A stretch of 61,289 nucleotides of DNA from Deltaproteobacteria bacterium (GTDB lineage: Bacteria; Desulfobacterota; Desulfobacteria; Desulfobacterales; JAHEIW01), in NCBI GenBank assembly GCA_024639185.1, contig JAHEIW010000015.1, positions 1-61,289 on the forward strand, given 5' to 3'. A program made the translations under genes and the position numbers. Below, one piece after another: positions 18,819 through 26,581 of the stretch. Each line of letters starts with the position of its first letter. The stretch's first letter is position 1. The notes beneath the pieces were generated by a model, which made no database searches, was not told where the DNA came from, and was given only the letters and a program-made list of their open reading frames with translations.

Positions 18819-19001
18819 AAACACCTCTTGTCAAAATTGGGTGATCACCCCATCCGGTTAGCCGGTTGAGCCGGCCGAAGGTTGCGGTATAACGGGAATT
18901 GACCTGTTATTATTGGAATAGGATCAAATCGGTTAACGGGCCAGTTCCGCTTCACGAGAAACTCCGGCAGCTAATGGCCTCACCCTGAAAATGTAAATGT
19001 T

Positions 19002-19326
19002 TTAATTTTTTTTTGTTTTGCTCCGTATTTGCGGAAGTTTTTTCAATCCGGGAAGCAGTTTTTTCCCGCGCGCCTTAATGGCCGGGCTGCCGGTCCGGGT
19101 CAGATTATCCAGGGCGTTTAAACGGTTGCCACAAGCGGGGATCATCTGCAGCGCATTTTTCCATGGCGTCTGCAGCCCGCATGCGCACAATTGGATTCGG
19201 ATCAAACAGACCGCCGACCCGATCTTTAAATAAACCCGGCTTTTTGCCAACGGCCGCCACGACCGCACTGACATTTCCGATTGAACGGCGATCGCCGCCT
19301 TTGAGTTTAGACACTGTGTTTGTCAT
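19002..19326 (-). pseudogene. Degraded HEAT-repeat protein gene
   Basis: The 5' frame (19326-19105, 73 codons) gives a HEAT-like start: GGDRRSIGNVSAVV, then LFDPNPIVRMRAADAMEKC. It ends soon after LWQPFK. In another frame just downstream, LNALDNLTRTGSPAIKARGK and LLPGLKKL look like the C-terminal helices of the same protein type, which normally has more repeats in between. I read this as a frameshift plus internal deletion of a HEAT-repeat protein. Alternatively it is a short real protein of 73 residues with chance similarity downstream. The initiating ATG has a weak AGGTAA RBS. Confidence 0.5.
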
Positions 19327-19347
19327 ATCTTTACCTGAAGCCGCGGA

Positions 19348-19701
19348 TTAAATGCGACCGAGACGGCTGAGCGCGGCGCCTTCCTCGTCTTTTTTAATCT
19401 TACCGGCATCGGTGCCCTCAAAGTCAACCGTGAATATGCTTTCGCTTAACCGGTTGATCGTTTGTAAAACTTTCAGATGGGCCGGGTGCTCCTGATAGCG
19501 TTGAACGGCCTCCAGGTTGGCAAATATTGCCACCAGTGCAAAGTCATAGGACCTTGCGGTATGCAGCAGGTCGCGCCCGAATTCATAGGTTTGAATTTCG
19601 ACAATTCGATTGGGAAGATCATCCAGGCCTGTTTCAAGCGCATCGATGTCAGCGTCTTTGACTTCGGCCTTAAATTTGATCAAAACGACATGGTTGATCA
19701 T
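19348..19701 (-). CDS. Stress-responsive A/B-barrel (Dabb) domain protein
   Basis: A 117-residue protein beginning MINHVVLIKFKAEVKDADID, the signature of Dabb-domain proteins, with YDFALVAIFANLEAVQRYQE HP...HLKV further on. The domain covers residues 1 to about 98; the remaining 19 residues are a charged tail. These dimeric barrels can be decarboxylases or stress proteins; the role here is unknown. RBS AAGGAGACC precedes the ATG. It is followed by the HEAT-type remnant 21 bp downstream, possibly in one transcript. Confidence 0.85.
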   Translation of the reverse strand: MINHVVLIKFKAEVKDADIDALETGLDDLPNRIVEIQTYEFGRDLLHTARSYDFALVAIFANLEAVQRYQEHPAHLKVLQTINRLSESIFTVDFEGTDAGKIKKDEEGAALSRLGRI

Positions 19702-19728
19702 ATCGAGGTCTCCTTTATCATCGTCTAA

Positions 19729-19802
19729 TCACCACAAAGAACACGAAGCGCACAAAGTAAAGCTATAATATTATCTTCGTTTTCTTCGTGAACTTCGTGG
19801 TA
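19729..19802. repeat. Inverted repeat of the 'cttcgtg' type
   Basis: accacaaagaacacgaag on the left pairs imperfectly with cttcgtgaacttcgtggt on the right across an AT-rich loop. The sequence lies upstream of the Dabb gene and downstream of the small ORF. It is a dispersed intergenic hairpin type of unknown function. Confidence 0.65.
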
Positions 19803-19815
19803 TAATTTAAAATTT

Positions 19816-19968
19816 TTACACCAGCAACAAATAAGTTGTCACGACTGCCTGGACAATGGATACCAGTAGCATCGAAGATAGGATCAGCCGTGAGATGGGG
19901 GTATCGAATTCATGCCGGCCCCTGCGAATGAAGGCCATATAAATCCAAAAGAGTAATTTTTGTGTCAT
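19816..19968 (-). CDS. Possible 50-residue single-pass membrane protein
   Basis: An ATG at 19968 opens a frame of 50 codons ending TAA at 19816. It begins MTQKLLFWIYMAFIRRGRHE and has one hydrophobic segment, LILSSMLLVSIVQAVVTTYL. It starts 6 bp after the stop of the upstream membrane-protein gene on the same strand, suggesting translational coupling, since no strong RBS is present. Codon use looks natural and the positive-inside pattern is plausible. Function unknown. Confidence 0.45.
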   Translation of the reverse strand: MTQKLLFWIYMAFIRRGRHEFDTPISRLILSSMLLVSIVQAVVTTYLLLV

Positions 19969-19974
19969 GGGAGC

Positions 19975-20538
19975 TTATTTTTCTTTGAGAATTTTTTCCA
20001 TTCCGATCATGACCACACCCGCTGCGATATAGATCAACCCGGCGCCTACGATCGTAAATTTTATCAAGGCGCACCCGCGTGCCACCGCCGGCCACCACAG
20101 GCGTTCTGAGTGGAACAGCAGAGAAATCAGGGCCGCATTTTCAATTGCGTCTAAAATGGCGGCTAAAAATTGTGACCAGGCCAGGATTTCTCCCAGGCGG
20201 GCCAGTAGAGGGCTGCGATGCCTCAGCGTTTGGCCAACCTGAACGCATGCCAAAGATATGAAAACAGCGTAGACGATCAGAAAAAGATAATCCAGGCCCA
20301 GGCTGAGGGCGGCGTGCATTTTGGCCCGAGCATTCCATGAATCCAGAATCTGTCGCGAGGCGTCTGCATCTTTTGCCAGCTCAAAGGACACGATCCCGCG
20401 GGGTGCAAGCGTGGTTCTCAGGGGGGCATCCAGGATTCGCAGGGCAATCAAAAGGACAAGACTCAATACAAGGGCTATGATCAAAGACCGTTTTCGAGCA
20501 ATATTTGAGCATCTGTCAAATGGTGATAACGATCGCAT
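19975..20538 (-). CDS. Integral membrane protein, function unknown
   Basis: A 187-residue protein with four to five hydrophobic segments (about 19-38, 80-100, 118-140 and 150-178). A lumenal or periplasmic loop of about 40 residues follows the first segment, containing DSWNARAKMHAALSLGLDYL. No transport or enzymatic motif is recognised. The start at 20538 has no strong RBS. The tiny membrane ORF just downstream may be coupled to it. Confidence 0.65.
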   Translation of the reverse strand: MRSLSPFDRCSNIARKRSLIIALVLSLVLLIALRILDAPLRTTLAPRGIVSFELAKDADASRQILDSWNARAKMHAALSLGLDYLFLIVYAVFISLACVQVGQTLRHRSPLLARLGEILAWSQFLAAILDAIENAALISLLFHSERLWWPAVARGCALIKFTIVGAGLIYIAAGVVMIGMEKILKEK

Positions 20539-20735
20539 TTTATGTACCGGCCTTTGAAACGGTTGGTGCCAGCAGGATGGGTTGCGGGGACGCCTGCCAC
20601 CCGGCAGAGGCGTGCCGCATCCAGGCGCACAGCTGTGTCGACAACCGATAGCCTAACGTTCATTTTAATTTGATGCAATCGAATTATTTCTGAAGGTGTT
20701 ACTACAGAAAGCATTGTAGGCTGTTGAGATGGTGC

Positions 20736-21257
20736 TTAGTTCCGGAGGGCCTGAATATAGGCTTGCTCGGAATAGCCCTGAATCCCTTTGCCATTTATTA
20801 CGACAAAAGGCACCCCCCGCCTATTGGTCATGGTCATCATGCGGCGCGCCGCCCGCGGGTCTTTTTCGATGTCATAGGCGGTAAATTCGATTCCCCTCGA
20901 GCGAAAAAAGCGCTTGGCTAACTTGCAATACCCGCACCATTTGGTTTCATAAATCTCAACGGTCGGGGCCCGGGCAGTGACGCTCTGTTGGGGAGAATCA
21001 TCCAGGAAATCAAAAAAATCAGGCTCCAGCGTTTCCGTCCCGGATTTTTGGGATGCCCGGTGGCCATCTGAAGGTGCGACTTTAGAAGGTTGAACAACTT
21101 CATCTTCAGTTTCAACCGCGGGCGGGGTGTCCTCGGTTGGTGAATCGGAATAATAGGTAACGCCATTTTCATCAACCCATTTGTAAATTTCGGCTGCTGA
21201 AATTCCAAATATTAACAGGGGTGTTAAAATAACCAGGATAATGGCATGGGTCTTCAT
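20736..21257 (-). CDS. Secreted DUF4124 / glutaredoxin-domain protein
   Basis: A 173-residue protein with a signal peptide (MKTHAIILVILTPLLIFGIS), then a DUF4124-like segment EIYKWVDENGVTYYSDSP at about 22-40, a low-complexity acidic linker, and a C-terminal glutaredoxin domain (about 98-173) with the redox motif KWCGYC, GIEFTAYDIEKD, the cis-Pro RRGVPFVVINGK and GYSEQ. The architecture is typical of periplasmic or membrane-tethered thiol proteins in proteobacteria. It probably reduces or isomerises thiols in the periplasm; the partner is unknown. GAGGT lies about 12 bp before the ATG. Confidence 0.88.
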   Translation of the reverse strand: MKTHAIILVILTPLLIFGISAAEIYKWVDENGVTYYSDSPTEDTPPAVETEDEVVQPSKVAPSDGHRASQKSGTETLEPDFFDFLDDSPQQSVTARAPTVEIYETKWCGYCKLAKRFFRSRGIEFTAYDIEKDPRAARRMMTMTNRRGVPFVVINGKGIQGYSEQAYIQALRN

Positions 21258-21430
21258 GGTTCATTGACCTCGGGTAAAGAGGGACGAATGTTAAACCAAA
21301 CTGCCGACCGCTTGACTCAGCTGTTCGTCAGTTGGCAGCTAATGATTGCCTGTCTTTATGTATCGGGTGAATGGATCGCAGAGTTGAGTAATTCCTGGTG
21401 GGATTGTTGGCTTTTTTCGTTTTAACTGAT

Positions 21431-21901
21431 TTATTTTTCTAAAGATATCGTATTTTTTGATTTCTTCTGATCGTTGCGTTGCCAGTCGATTTGGTTTTTG
21501 ATTTCGCTGAGAATAAAACTGCTTCTGAGGCTTAAGGCGATTTCGGCAACGGTGGGTTCCGGCGCGCCCGAATCTTTCACAAAGCGTTGCACAGTTATAA
21601 GGGCATCTTTGATGTTTTCATAAAAAAGGCCGATTCTAACCCAATTATTTTTTGTCGGGCCTGCTATCAGGTCCATCTTCCAGTAGGGATCCCGCGAACG
21701 CGATTCCTCCGGGGTTGGTGTCATCTTTTTTTTGCGTTGAAATTTAATCTGGTTGCCGATTTCGTTTAATATAAAGTAACTTTTGAGCGCTTCTGCAACT
21801 TCCAGCTGGGTCGGCTCGTCTCCCGTTGTTATTTTTACATATTTAAGCACCGTCAAAATGGCATCGGTCACATCGGTGCCCAGGCGTACCAGTTTGGACA
21901 A
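21431..21901 (-). CDS. Internally duplicated helical protein, TTG start
   Basis: A 156-residue basic, helical protein made of two related halves. Residues about 8-58 and 92-145 share the layout D-A-(I/L)-x-T-V, P-T-x-x-E-(V/I)-A, and S-x-F-I-L-x-E-I-x-N-Q-I followed by a basic QR. The start is a TTG at 21901 with AAGGAG seven bases upstream; the next Met is inside the linker and would cut off the first repeat. I do not recognise the family. No membrane segment or signal peptide. It stands alone, upstream of a strong terminator-like hairpin. Confidence 0.7.
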   Translation of the reverse strand: MSKLVRLGTDVTDAILTVLKYVKITTGDEPTQLEVAEALKSYFILNEIGNQIKFQRKKKMTPTPEESRSRDPYWKMDLIAGPTKNNWVRIGLFYENIKDALITVQRFVKDSGAPEPTVAEIALSLRSSFILSEIKNQIDWQRNDQKKSKNTISLEK

Positions 21902-22050
21902 AATACACTCCTTGAAATCGACAATTTATATGAAAATATAAAAATTTTAGGACGTTGTCAAATTTTTAAGTTTTGCATGCAAGCGCTTAAAATTTCGGCG
22001 TTCTTTTATTATAGCAGATAAACACCGGAATGGGCACCTATACCATTACA

Positions 22051-22080
22051 AAAAAAGACCATCGCAGGATGGTCTTTTTT
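22051..22080. terminator. Strong bidirectional rho-independent terminator
   Basis: A perfect 13-bp stem aaaaaagaccatc / gatggtctttttt with a gcag tetraloop. The A and T runs serve both directions, but both neighbouring genes lie on the minus strand, so it most likely ends transcription of the protease pair upstream of 21.9 kb or insulates the TTG-start gene. Confidence 0.85.
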
Positions 22081-22215
22081 GTATCGCATCAATTTTCACC
22101 CGGCCGGTCAACCGGGTATGCCCTAAATCCTGCGTGCATATGGATGGAAATCTAACATTTCTAATATATTCAATCTTGTGCAGGATTTGAGGCTAAAAAT
22201 TTCAATTTGCAGTAT

Positions 22216-22500
22216 TTATTGGGCCCGGATCGATCCGATGGTTTGAACCACCACCGGATAACCCTCGAGGGTGGCCGGTATGCTGGATTCAGTTTCCGGG
22301 TGGTTTCTGTCCAGGCCCACAATAATCGCCGGATTGCTTTCCGAATCCAGCCCGATTCCGACTGAAACCACGCCGGCCATTTTGAAAAACCGGGCCTCGT
22401 GTTGTTTTTTTACATCTTGAATAGATGGTGGCATGCCCGGGTCATCTCCCAGCGCCAGCAGGGGAAAAATTAGCACCGTACATATGGCAACCCATCTCAT
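22216..22500 (-). CDS. Small secreted protein resembling the protease N-domain
   Basis: A 94-residue protein with a short signal peptide (MRWVAICTVLIFPLLALG). Its core MAGVVSVGIGLDSESNPAII resembles the N-terminal KANVVATGIGYKETGG region of the serine protease encoded immediately upstream, and ends with a strand-rich P-A-T-L-E-G-Y-P-V-V. The ATG overlaps the protease stop by 4 bp, so the two are translationally coupled. A role as an inhibitor or binding partner of the protease is inference from the shared motif and coupling. Confidence 0.7.
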   Translation of the reverse strand: MRWVAICTVLIFPLLALGDDPGMPPSIQDVKKQHEARFFKMAGVVSVGIGLDSESNPAIIVGLDRNHPETESSIPATLEGYPVVVQTIGSIRAQ

Positions 22501-23495
22501 AGAGAAATCCCCAACGCGCTGAATACATTTTCAATTCGATTGATAATGGTGGTCGATTCACTACCGGCAAATAAAAGTCCTGTCAGGCGGTTGCCGTCGT
22601 CCAGAACAGCCGAACCGCTGTCTCCCCCCTGACTCATGGCACCGGCCAGCAACTGGTCGCTGAAGACGGCCACCTGTCCGGCACCGTACTGGACATTGGC
22701 AGTTACGTCGACCTGCTGAATTTCGCCGGTTGTAAAGCCGGTGGTGCGCCCGCTTTTTTTGATGGCCATACCCAGCTCGCCGGATACCGTTCCCTGGATC
22801 GGGCCGATGTTGAAAATTTCATCGTTGATATCCGCCGGGTTCAGCGGCCTGGCGATGGCGGCATCCACCAGATTATCTTCTGCCTGTATTTTAGTCACTT
22901 GATAACGGGTGTTGCTGTCGATCACCCGGCAACCCAGATTAAATACCGAAATGACCGCATTGGCGAACTGGCAACCACTGGGTTCGCCCTGAAAAGAGAT
23001 GGGCACAAACTGGGTCAGATCGGCAATGTGGTCCTGAGGAAAGCTTCCGCCGTCAAAGGGGCCGGGTTGCAATATAGCATCTCCGATATCGGCTGCATTA
23101 CTGTCGGCCAGCACGTGGTTGTTGGATAAAATAACCTTCTGGCCGTTTTGGGTCACCCAGCAGCCCAGCGTTCCGGCCGTGATTCCCACATGACCGACGC
23201 TGACACCCCCGGGGGCCGGACGAAATCGATCTGTGGGCACCTGCAGCGCGCGGATAATGCCGGTCTGAATAACATCGGTGGGGGTACTGTCGACCGCCGA
23301 CGGTATCATTTCTTGCGCGGATAGCCGTGCCGCCGGAACTTTTTCTTTTACCGAGCAGACAATACACAGCCGGTCTGTTTTTGCACCGCCGGTTTCTTTA
23401 TACCCGATTCCGGTGGCCACGACATTGGCTTTGCCCAAAAGCTGGCGGCGATGGGTGGTTAAAATGCTCCGGATTCGATTAAGGTCATCTGCCAT
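22497..23495 (-). CDS. Trypsin-like (chymotrypsin-fold) serine protease
   Basis: A 332-residue protein. Residues 1-90 form an N-terminal domain with VVATGIG and a strand-rich IVCSV motif. The catalytic part follows, with His in ILSNNHVLADSN (near 127), Asp probably in LVDAAIARPL (near 212) and Ser in QGGDSGSAVL (near 292). A KKSGRTTGFTTGEI segment resembles the Nal1-like/trypsin-type loop. No classical signal peptide is seen, so the enzyme is either cytoplasmic or exported by another route. RBS AAAGGAGAAC precedes the ATG. It is followed by the overlapping small secreted gene. Confidence 0.82.
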   Translation of the reverse strand: MADDLNRIRSILTTHRRQLLGKANVVATGIGYKETGGAKTDRLCIVCSVKEKVPAARLSAQEMIPSAVDSTPTDVIQTGIIRALQVPTDRFRPAPGGVSVGHVGITAGTLGCWVTQNGQKVILSNNHVLADSNAADIGDAILQPGPFDGGSFPQDHIADLTQFVPISFQGEPSGCQFANAVISVFNLGCRVIDSNTRYQVTKIQAEDNLVDAAIARPLNPADINDEIFNIGPIQGTVSGELGMAIKKSGRTTGFTTGEIQQVDVTANVQYGAGQVAVFSDQLLAGAMSQGGDSGSAVLDDGNRLTGLLFAGSESTTIINRIENVFSALGISL

Positions 23496-23793
23496 ACTGT
23501 TCTCCTTTCAGCAATGAATGCCGCTACATGTATATGACGGATGGGTCGAACACTTTTTTGAGCAATGATCACAGCTGCCCCGTTTGGAAGTATAGGCGAA
23601 AATCCAATAATGTCAATAAATCTATAAAACAACACATTTATTTACTATTGCCGGTGGCTGCGCCCGGGTCCGGGTGGTTATAAAATTGATAGGAAAAACA
23701 GATGGTTGGAGTCTGTCATGGAACAGGATGGTGATGTTTTGTCTGTGTATAAGGATTCGAGCAGGAGATGATTGGCGCTAAAATTCAGGTGTT

Positions 23794-25041
23794 TCAGCTT
23801 GCGTCGGTCATATCATCCGGCAGAATCCGGTTTAATATAACGCCGATCAGCGTTGCCAGCGCCACGCCCTTCAGGGTGAACGCGCCGGCTGAAAAGGTGA
23901 TGCCGCCGATTCCGGTCACCAAAATGATCACCACGATCAGCAAATTTCTGAACGCCATTAGCTTTGACTGAACCTGCAACAGGCAATTGATACCCGCCAC
24001 CACCAGGGCACCAAAAAATAAAATCAGAATGCCGCCGCTAACAGGATCGGGGATGGTCTGGATGATGGCGCTCAACTTACCCACAAAGGCTAGGGCCATA
24101 GCCAGAATAGCGGCCCACACCATTATGGCCGGATTCCAATTTTTGAAAACCGCCATGGCTCCGCTAACCTCGGCGTAAATACGAACCGGCGGACCGCCGA
24201 TACAAGCTGCGACCGTGTTTGCAGCACCGTTGCCCAGCAGCGTTCGATGAATGCCGGGTTCCCTCAGGTAATCTTTTCCCGTGATTTCGCCGATGGCGAG
24301 GATATCGCCAAAATGGGCGATTGCCGGTACGACCACTGCCGGGACCAGAAAGACAACAGCATGAATGTTGAATTGCGGAAATACAAATTCTGGAACGGCA
24401 AACCACGGCGCGCTGGACACGATTGAAAAATCAATGATGCCAAAGGGGATGGAAACCAGATATCCGGCGACAATACCGCCGATGATGGGTATGAGTTTTA
24501 AAAAACCCCTGGCCAGCAGCAACATCACGATGGTCACCGCCAGTGTGATGGCAGCGATCAGCAAACCGATTTTATCGGGTATCAGATGCGCCGGGTTTGA
24601 TTTGCCCAGAGCCATTGAAACGGCAACCGGTACCAGCATCAGACCGATGACCATGATGATCGGTCCGATCACAATCGGGGGAAATAATGAAGGAATGAAA
24701 TTGCGGCCTTTCCAGTAAATGATGCCGCCGATACCCGTATAGACAAGGCCTGCAGCCACAAGCCCGCCGAGGGTGGCGCCAAGACCCCATGTTTGTGTGG
24801 CGGCCAATATCGGGGCGGTATAAGCAAAAGATGATGCCAGAAAGACCGGGATGCGCCTCTTTGTGAAGCCGTGAAAAATGAGGGTCGCAGCCCCGGCTGC
24901 AAGCAAAGCCACAGCCGGGTCCATGCCGGTAAGGATGGGTACGGTTATCAGCGCACCAAACGCGATCAGAAGAACTTGGACACTAAATAGACTTTCGGGA
25001 AGATTTAATTTATATTCTGTGATCCAATCCTTGACGGCCAT
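23794..25041 (-). CDS. uraA: Uracil/xanthine permease family (NCS2) transporter
   Basis: A 415-residue polytopic permease with about 12-14 hydrophobic segments, of the nucleobase-ascorbate/NCS2 type: VPILTGMDPAVALLAAGAAT near the N-terminus, a conserved FGDILAIGEITGKD, the TLLGNGAANTVAACIGGPP motif and IPDPVSGGILILFFG. Uracil is the most likely substrate because upp lies directly upstream on the same strand (152 bp gap), giving uptake followed by conversion to UMP. A weak CAGGGTAAG precedes the ATG. Xanthine or another base remains possible. Confidence 0.88.
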   Translation of the reverse strand: MAVKDWITEYKLNLPESLFSVQVLLIAFGALITVPILTGMDPAVALLAAGAATLIFHGFTKRRIPVFLASSFAYTAPILAATQTWGLGATLGGLVAAGLVYTGIGGIIYWKGRNFIPSLFPPIVIGPIIMVIGLMLVPVAVSMALGKSNPAHLIPDKIGLLIAAITLAVTIVMLLLARGFLKLIPIIGGIVAGYLVSIPFGIIDFSIVSSAPWFAVPEFVFPQFNIHAVVFLVPAVVVPAIAHFGDILAIGEITGKDYLREPGIHRTLLGNGAANTVAACIGGPPVRIYAEVSGAMAVFKNWNPAIMVWAAILAMALAFVGKLSAIIQTIPDPVSGGILILFFGALVVAGINCLLQVQSKLMAFRNLLIVVIILVTGIGGITFSAGAFTLKGVALATLIGVILNRILPDDMTDAS

Positions 25042-25193
25042 ACTTACCCTGTTGCTCTGATGGCTGAATACGAGGTGACAGAGTCAACGACAACCCGCCC
25101 AGCAGGTGGTTTGTCTTTGACCGCCACAGGCGCTAAAAGACAGGGGCGCGCAGCACCCGGTATTAAAAACCCAATGTATATATGGCGCCGGGT

Positions 25194-25820
25194 TTACTTG
25201 GTACCAAAAATCTTATCGCCCGCATCTCCCAGGCCAGGTAGTATATATCCGACCTCGTTTAGTTTTTCATCGATGGAAGCAACCCATATTTCAACATCCG
25301 GATGAGCCGTTTGCAGCCGTTCAATCCCTTCCGGTGCGGCGACCATGAATATGCCTTTGATATCCTTGCAGCCGGATTCTTTTATCAGGTCAATTGTGGC
25401 GATGACCGTACCGCCGGTTGCCAGCATGGGGTCCAGTATCAGGGCAATGCGCTCCTCCATCTGACTGGTCATTTTGACATAATATCTGATGGGTTCAAGC
25501 GTTTCCTCGTTGCGATACAGGCCGACAACACTGACCTTGGCGGTTGGTATCAGATTCAGTACGCCGTCCATCATGCCAAGCCCGGCCCGAAGAATCGGCA
25601 CGACGGTGATTTTCTTGCCCTTAATTTTCTCAACCTCGACCTCGCCGGCCCAGCCCTGAATGGTAACGGTTTCGGTCTCCAGATGCTTGGTGGCTTCATA
25701 GGTGAGCAGATTGGCCAGTTCGGAAGCCAGATCGCGGAAATCTTTGGTGGTGACATTATGTTCCCGCATAAACGCCAATTTGTGCTTGACTAAGGGGTGG
25801 TCGACAACATGTACCGGCAC
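25194..25820 (-). CDS. upp: Uracil phosphoribosyltransferase
   Basis: A 208-residue enzyme that converts uracil and PRPP to UMP. The PRPP loop [20 protein letters not shown], the flexible loop region [12 protein letters not shown], and the C-terminal uracil-binding [18 protein letters not shown] are all present. The GTG at 25820 is chosen because AAAGGAGGCTGCT precedes it and it yields the normal family length; a longer frame adds residues without homology character. A convincing promoter lies about 100 bp upstream, and uraA follows in the same direction. Confidence 0.95.
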   Translation of the reverse strand: MPVHVVDHPLVKHKLAFMREHNVTTKDFRDLASELANLLTYEATKHLETETVTIQGWAGEVEVEKIKGKKITVVPILRAGLGMMDGVLNLIPTAKVSVVGLYRNEETLEPIRYYVKMTSQMEERIALILDPMLATGGTVIATIDLIKESGCKDIKGIFMVAAPEGIERLQTAHPDVEIWVASIDEKLNEVGYILPGLGDAGDKIFGTK

Positions 25821-25920
25821 AGCAGCCTCCTTTTGTGACAGGTTAAGAGTGTATGGGGAAACAGGCAGGACAGAACCGAACAAAAGGTACAATACGACTG
25901 TGAGTTATTAATTGCAGCTT

Positions 25921-25949
25921 CGTATATGCAATTAATACCCCTGTGTCAA
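25921..25949 (-). promoter_or_regulatory. upp: Sigma70-like upp promoter overlapped by a palindrome
   Basis: On the minus strand TTGACA (25949-25944) and TATACG (25926-25921) are 17 bp apart. A 9-bp perfect inverted repeat, ttaattgca / tgcaattaa at 25908-25916 and 25927-25935, straddles the -10 box, a typical position for a repressor site. Confidence 0.55.
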
Positions 25950-25973
25950 GACAGAAGAAAATTTAATTGTGAG

Positions 25974-26276
25974 CTAAAATTCGCCGATGGGCCGTACAAA
26001 GGTGAATTTGCCGGGTTCTTTGACCAGCTTATCCGTGGCCTGGTCGACATTGTCACCTAAAGCTGAAAATGGTAATGAAATAAGCCAAGCAACGGATCCT
26101 ACGGCTGTTGCAACGATGCCAACAGGCCGGAGGACAACCAGATCATATATCATGGCGCCGCCGCCGGGTTCTCTGGCCTCAAAATAATCCTGGGCCTGGA
26201 CTGTCGTTGCAAATGGCATAATGATCAGAGCCGCGATCACACCCATAACCGCCCATGATGTTGTTAATTTTTGCAT
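25974..26276 (-). CDS. Small exported membrane-associated protein
   Basis: A 100-residue protein with a signal peptide (ending near TTVQA) and a conserved-looking body: MIYDLVVLRPVGIVATAVGS, a second hydrophobic segment AWLISLPFSALG, then DQATDKLVKEPGKFTFVRPI at the C-terminus. Short proteins of this type are common in Desulfobacterota and other proteobacteria without known function (recollection). RBS TAAGGAGGCAG precedes the ATG. Likely envelope-located. Confidence 0.75.
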   Translation of the reverse strand: MQKLTTSWAVMGVIAALIIMPFATTVQAQDYFEAREPGGGAMIYDLVVLRPVGIVATAVGSVAWLISLPFSALGDNVDQATDKLVKEPGKFTFVRPIGEF

Positions 26277-26424
26277 AACTGCCTCCTTAACCTATCTATC
26301 GTCCAGATATGGTATTTCATTAATTTTTTTGGCGTAATGGAATCCCTGGAAAAGAATATCCGTAACTCAATTTGCCGTCAAGGGATATAATTACGGACCG
26401 GTCGACACTCGAAAACGCTTTAGG

Positions 26425-26453
26425 TTGAATCCGATTTAACTTAAGGTTATATT
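26425..26453 (+). promoter_or_regulatory. priA: Possible sigma70 promoter upstream of priA
   Basis: TTGAAT at 26425-26430 and TATATT at 26448-26453 with 17-bp spacing, about 130 bp before the priA start. The surrounding 305-bp gap (26277-26581) is AT-rich and shows no gene. Confidence 0.35.
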
Positions 26454-26581
26454 AGCACTATTTTGAAAATATGTATATCCATTTTATCAATAATTTAAAA
26501 GGTTAGAATCATTTATAATTTCCTGCAGGCTGGAAAGCTGCCAGGGACACTGATATTTAGCGAACGATTAATTGTGGCCCC

